Below, piece by piece: positions 60,696 to 64,000 of a stretch of DNA of 64,000 nt (position 1 is the stretch's first letter; each line of letters begins with the position of its first letter). The notes beneath the pieces were generated by a model that worked only from the letters and a program-made list of their open reading frames with translations, was not told where the DNA came from and did not search any database. Made by a program: the position numbers and the translations under genes. Source of the DNA: Streptomyces panaciradicis (GTDB lineage: Bacteria > Actinomycetota > Actinomycetes > Streptomycetales > Streptomycetaceae). The stretch is from positions 1 to 64,000 of the forward strand of contig NZ_JAMGBF010000087.1 in NCBI RefSeq assembly GCF_023516615.1, written 5' to 3'.

Positions 60696-61343
60696 ATGAC
60701 CCCTGCCGCGCCCGCCTATCGCCGTCTGAGTGTCGAGGAGCGCCGGAGCCAGCTCCTCGAAGCCGCCCTCGGCCTCTTCGCGCACCGCGCGCCCGAAGAG
60801 GTCTCCCTCGACGACGTGGCCGAGGCGGCCGGAGTCTCCCGCCCCCTGGTGTACCGGTACTTCCCGGGCGGCAAACAGCAGCTGTACGAGGCCGCGCTGC
60901 GGTCGGCCGCCGACGAGCTGCGGCTGTGCTTCGACGAGCCCCGCAAAGGACCGCTGCTGCCCCGCCTCGCCCGCGCCCTGGACCGCTACCTGGCCTTCGT
61001 CGACCAGCACGACGCCGGGTTCAGCGCCCTGCTCCAGGGCGGCAGCGTGGTGGAGACGTCCCGGACGACCGCCATCGTGGACGGTGTGCGCCGGGCCGCC
61101 GCCGAGCACATCCTCAACCACCTCGGGGTGAGCGACCCCGGTCTGCGGCTGCGCATGACCGTGCGGATGTGGATCACCGCGGTGGAGGCGGCCTCGCTGA
61201 TCTGGCTGGACGAGGGCAAGCAGCCGCCGCTCGACGAACTGCGGGACTGGCTGGTGGAGCAGTTCCTGGCCGTGCTGACCGTGACCGCGAACCGGGACCC
61301 GCAGACCGCGGCGCTGGTGCGGACCATGGCCGGGGATGGCTGA
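60696..61343 (+). CDS. TetR family transcriptional regulator
   Basis: 215 residues. The N-terminal helix-turn-helix is intact: RRSQLLEAALGLFAHRAPEEVSLDDVAEAAGVSRPLVYRYFPGGKQQLYEAAL (about 15-67). The ligand domain (about 75-205) is helical with FSALLQGGSVVETSRTTAIVDGVRR and a Trp-rich helix RMWITAVEAASLIWLDEG. It lies 139 bp after the AurF-like gene and could bind the palindrome in the di-iron intergenic region. Ligand unknown, possibly a fatty acyl or aromatic compound. Confidence 0.95.
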   Translation: MTPAAPAYRRLSVEERRSQLLEAALGLFAHRAPEEVSLDDVAEAAGVSRPLVYRYFPGGKQQLYEAALRSAADELRLCFDEPRKGPLLPRLARALDRYLAFVDQHDAGFSALLQGGSVVETSRTTAIVDGVRRAAAEHILNHLGVSDPGLRLRMTVRMWITAVEAASLIWLDEGKQPPLDELRDWLVEQFLAVLTVTANRDPQTAALVRTMAGDG

Positions 61344-61656
61344 GACTGGTGCCGTGAAGAGCGAACCGACCCCCTTCGAGGGCGGACCCATGGACGGCCG
61401 GGTGCTGCCGGTGCTGGTCGGCGCCACCGGCCACCCGCCCAAGATCTACCGCATCCCGGTCCCCGACCCGGCCGGCGGGCCGGACACCCTGCTCCTCTAC
61501 CGGCGGGTGCCCCGCGGGCACAGCAAGCGGCTCGGGATCCCGCAGGGCTGGAAGTACGCCTACGACCCGGACGCCAGGGACACCGGCCGGCCGAAGTGGC
61601 CCTGGTCCCGGCCGGACGCCACGCCGGGCGGCAAGCCGGAGGACACCGACGGGTGA
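61336..61656 (+). CDS. Small hypothetical protein
   Basis: 106 residues, mostly Pro/Gly/Arg-rich: GGPMDGRVLPVLVGATGHPPKIYRIPVPDPAGG and GIPQGWKYAYDPDARDTGRPKWPWSR. ATG 61336 overlaps the TetR stop by 8 bases; an internal GTG at 61354 is an alternative start. The coding bias is Streptomyces-like and the hydrophobic pattern suggests a small beta-rich fold. No family is recognised. Confidence 0.75.
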   Translation: MAETGAVKSEPTPFEGGPMDGRVLPVLVGATGHPPKIYRIPVPDPAGGPDTLLLYRRVPRGHSKRLGIPQGWKYAYDPDARDTGRPKWPWSRPDATPGGKPEDTDG

Positions 61657-61759
61657 CGAGGTTGCGCCGAACCGCGCACACTCGGCGCGCGAAGCTCCGC
61701 GGTCCGTCGCAGGCTCGCGGTGCGGGGCGGAGGGGCTGCCCCGCACCGGAGGTGATGAC

Positions 61760-62824
61760 ATGTCAGGAAGGCTGGTGCGCCTGGTGTGTACGGCCGCGGT
61801 GGCGGCCGGTGCCGTCCTCGTGCCGCCGCCCGCCGCGGCCGCGCCCGGTCCCGGGACCGGCGAGCGTCCCGTCTCCGCACTGCTGACGGACCTTCAGCGG
61901 CTGTACCGGGAGGCCGAGAAGGCCACCGAGACGTACGACGCCACCGAGGAGAAGCTGACCAGGCAGCGGGCCGAGGTGACACGCCTGGACACCGAGCTGA
62001 CCCGCACCCGGCTCGCCCTGCGCGACAGCCGGGGCGCGGCGGGACGGCTGGCCCGCGAGCAGTACCAGAACAGCAGCGCCCTCTCCCCCTACGTCCGCCT
62101 GCTCCTCGCCCGCGACCCCCAGCAGGCTCTCGACGAGGGCCATGTCATCGGCCAGTTGGCCCAGGAACGCGCCAAGACCGTCGGCCGCCTCACCGGCGAC
62201 GAGAAGAAGGCCGACGACCTCGCCCGCCGGGCCCGCAAGGCGCTCGACGACCAACTCGCCCTGGTCGCCCGGCAGAAGAAGAACCACGACGACGTACAGA
62301 AGCGGCTCAAGGACGTCGAGGAGCTCCTCGTCTCGCTCACCCCGCAACAGATCGCCGCCGTCGGCGACTTGGAGAAGAGCGGGGTCGACACCGCGCAGCG
62401 CGCGCTCGTGACCTCCGGGGCGCTCGGCGACGAACGCGAACCGTCCCGGGCGGGCGACCGGGCCGTGCGCTACGCCGTGCAGCAGCTCGGCAAGCCGTAC
62501 CGGTGGGGGGCGGCGGGCCCGGAGTCGTACGACTGCTCGGGGCTGACGTCCCAGGCCTGGGGGCACGCCGGGACGCCGGTCCCCCGCACCAGCCAGGAGC
62601 AGTGGGCGCGGCTGCCGAAGGTCCCCCTCGACCGGCTGCGCCCCGGTGACCTGGTGGTCTACTTCCCCGAGGCCACGCATGTGGCGATGTACCTGGGCGC
62701 GGGAAAGGTGATCCAGGCCCCCAGGACGGGCGAGCAGATCAAGGTGTCCCCGATCGCCTCGTTTCCCATCCTCGGGGCCGTGCGGCCGGACGGCGATCAG
62801 GCTCCGGTGACCGAGGCCAGGTAG
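61760..62824 (+). CDS. Secreted NlpC/P60 peptidoglycan hydrolase
   Basis: 354 residues. Signal peptide ending AAAAPGPG (about residue 28), a long coiled coil of about 190 residues (LQRLYREAEKATETYDATEEKL, then RARKALDDQLALVARQKKN), and a C-terminal NlpC/P60 domain. Catalytic Cys259 is in YDCSGLTSQAW and His307 in ATHVAMYLGAG. RIP-like Streptomyces enzymes of this shape cleave D-Glu-meso-DAP bonds; the coiled coil may hold the domain inactive until needed. Its end overlaps the next, convergent gene by 28 bp. Confidence 0.95.
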   Translation: MSGRLVRLVCTAAVAAGAVLVPPPAAAAPGPGTGERPVSALLTDLQRLYREAEKATETYDATEEKLTRQRAEVTRLDTELTRTRLALRDSRGAAGRLAREQYQNSSALSPYVRLLLARDPQQALDEGHVIGQLAQERAKTVGRLTGDEKKADDLARRARKALDDQLALVARQKKNHDDVQKRLKDVEELLVSLTPQQIAAVGDLEKSGVDTAQRALVTSGALGDEREPSRAGDRAVRYAVQQLGKPYRWGAAGPESYDCSGLTSQAWGHAGTPVPRTSQEQWARLPKVPLDRLRPGDLVVYFPEATHVAMYLGAGKVIQAPRTGEQIKVSPIASFPILGAVRPDGDQAPVTEAR

Positions 62825-64000
62825 GCCTCCGTCTTCTGGGGCTCGTAGAAGAAGTTCTCGAAGTCGGCCGGGTTGTCGAAGCCGTTGGCGAACCGGTCGG
62901 CGACCGGCTGCAGCTGCCCGGCGGCGCCGATCAGGTTCAGGATGTGCTCCGGCGGCGGCGCGAGCATGGCGTTGGTCCACTTGGTGACGTGCTGGGCCGT
63001 CTCCCAGTAGCGGTCGAACGTCGCCTGCATCCAGCTCTCGTCGAACTCCTTCTCGCCGTTCTCCAGGATCGACGCGAGGTAGGCGGCGGCGCACTTGGAG
63101 GCGGAGTTGGAACCCTGCCCGGTGATCGGGTCGTTGGCGACGACGACGTCGGCGACACCGAGGACCAGGCCGCCGCCGGGGAGACGGCCGATCGGGTTGC
63201 GGACGGTCGGGGCGTAGCGGCCGGACAACGTGCCGCCCGCGTCGGTCAGTTCGACCTTGGTGGCCCGCGCGTACTCCCAGGGCGTGTACCGCTCCATGAG
63301 TTCCAGGGTCAGGGAGAGGTGCTCCGCCGGGTCCTTGACGCCGTTGAATACGTCGAGCGGGCCGCCGGGTATGCCCTCCCAGAACAGGATGTCGGCGCGG
63401 CCGGAGGTGGTGAGCGTCGGCATGACGAACAGCTCGCCCACACCCGGGACCAGGTTGCAGCGGACCGCCTCACGGTCCGGGTGCTCGGGGCGCGGGCCCA
63501 GTCCGTGCACGTAGGAGACCGCGAGGGCGCGCTGCGGCTCGGTGTAGGGGGAACGCGAGGCGTCCCGGCCGAACATCGAGACCAGCTCGCCCTTGCCCGC
63601 GGACACCAGCACCAGGTCGTAGGCGCGGGAGAAGTAGTCGAGGTCGGACACGGCCGCGCCGTGGATGACCAGCTGGCCGCCGCGCTGGGCGAAGGTCTCC
63701 ATCCAGCCGGCCATCTTCACCCGCTGGTCGACCGACTGCGCGAACCCGTCGAGGTCGCCCACCCAGTCGATCGCACGGGCGGCCGGACCCTCGCTCCAGG
63801 AGCCGGGGGCCGCCACCGAGACGCCGAGTCCTTCGATCTTCGGGGCCTGGGACTCCCAGAAGTTCAGCTGGAGATCGCGCTCGTGCTGCAGTGCCGTGGG
63901 GAACATGCACTGCGTCGACATGACCCGGCCGGAGCGGATCTCGTCCGCCGTCCGGTTGGACATCAGGGTGACCTCGTACCCGTGCGACTGGAGACCGAGG
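62797..64000 (-). CDS. Styrene/indole monooxygenase-like flavoprotein, 5' end outside window
   Basis: At least 401 residues visible; the N-terminal Rossmann GxGxxG lies beyond the window end, but the frame is open to position 64000 (reading LGLQSHGYEVTLMSNRT). The family resembles StyA FAD-dependent epoxidases: PTVRNPIGRLPGGGLVLGVADVVVANDPITGQGSNSASKCAAAYLASIL includes the D-P-I-T-G-Q-G FAD motif. The C-terminus ETFFYEPQK-like FENFFYEPQKTEAYL is typical. A flavin reductase partner would be needed. Partial, so the start cannot be given. Confidence 0.9.
   Translation of the reverse strand, partial: LGLQSHGYEVTLMSNRTADEIRSGRVMSTQCMFPTALQHERDLQLNFWESQAPKIEGLGVSVAAPGSWSEGPAARAIDWVGDLDGFAQSVDQRVKMAGWMETFAQRGGQLVIHGAAVSDLDYFSRAYDLVLVSAGKGELVSMFGRDASRSPYTEPQRALAVSYVHGLGPRPEHPDREAVRCNLVPGVGELFVMPTLTTSGRADILFWEGIPGGPLDVFNGVKDPAEHLSLTLELMERYTPWEYARATKVELTDAGGTLSGRYAPTVRNPIGRLPGGGLVLGVADVVVANDPITGQGSNSASKCAAAYLASILENGEKEFDESWMQATFDRYWETAQHVTKWTNAMLAPPPEHILNLIGAAGQLQPVADRFANGFDNPADFENFFYEPQKTEAYLASVTGA

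Overview
The window is high-GC actinobacterial chromosome, almost certainly Streptomyces. Codon third positions are nearly all G/C, GTG and TTG starts with strong GGAGG-like ribosome sites are common, and many gene pairs are coupled by ATGA or GTGA overlaps. Gene content and order match, from memory, the Streptomyces coelicolor core chromosome around nucS, chiC, the atp operon, rho, the threonine/lysine genes and ku/ligD. This is mostly conserved core DNA. Accessory or decayed DNA sits at about 8.35-9.45 kb and 46.2-47.8 kb.

Region 1 (1-10.0 kb): the end of an ABC ATPase with its permease, a small zinc-ribbon-like protein, a luciferase-type oxidoreductase, an SCO5389-family protein, the mismatch endonuclease NucS, a large membrane-anchored NTPase, a STAS-domain protein, 3-hydroxybutyryl-CoA dehydrogenase, a decayed TetR/ABC exporter cassette, and a PduO-type cobalamin adenosyltransferase.

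Region 2 (10.0-18.3 kb): two small exported proteins, an OmpR-type two-component system with a membrane protein, a separate NarL-type two-component system, then a secreted CBM2-FN3-GH18 chitinase behind a textbook chitinase promoter with two 12-bp direct repeats, a tiny ORF and a DUF2550 protein.

Region 3 (18.3-43.9 kb) is almost one long leftward run. Reading right to left: lysA, hom, thrC, thrB (aspartate-family amino acids), rho, a secreted trypsin-like protease, an LCP wall-polymer ligase, rpmE, prfA, prmC, a Sua5 protein, a phosphatase-like protein lacking its nucleophile, glyA, a WecA/TagO-type glycosyl-1-phosphate transferase, and atpIBEFHAGDC closed by a strong terminator. PrmC modifies PrfA, Sua5 serves tRNA modification and RpmE is ribosomal, so this block links translation, wall polymer synthesis and energy metabolism.

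Region 4 (44-50 kb): an ArgS-related protein without a normal catalytic core (NrtL), an orphan receiver protein, tRNA-Arg(CCG), a short island of unrecognised ORFs and a fragment running into the end of ku, then the divergent NHEJ pair ku and ligD (polymerase-only).

Region 5 (50-64 kb): a NERD-like protein, a dual-specificity-type phosphatase, a lipoprotein coupled to a histidine kinase without a regulator, an SH3-like secreted protein, a SEDS/PBP2 pair for peptidoglycan synthesis, a DUF3291 protein, a Pro-rich membrane protein, two divergent di-iron proteins sharing an operator-like palindrome, a TetR regulator, an NlpC/P60 hydrolase, and a styrene-monooxygenase-like flavoprotein cut by the window edge.

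No CRISPR array, intact insertion sequence, rRNA or biosynthetic cluster was seen. The most unusual items are the Ser-for-Cys phosphatase, NrtL next to a tRNA-Arg integration locus, the single-deletion TetR/ABC ruin and the shared operator of the two di-iron genes.
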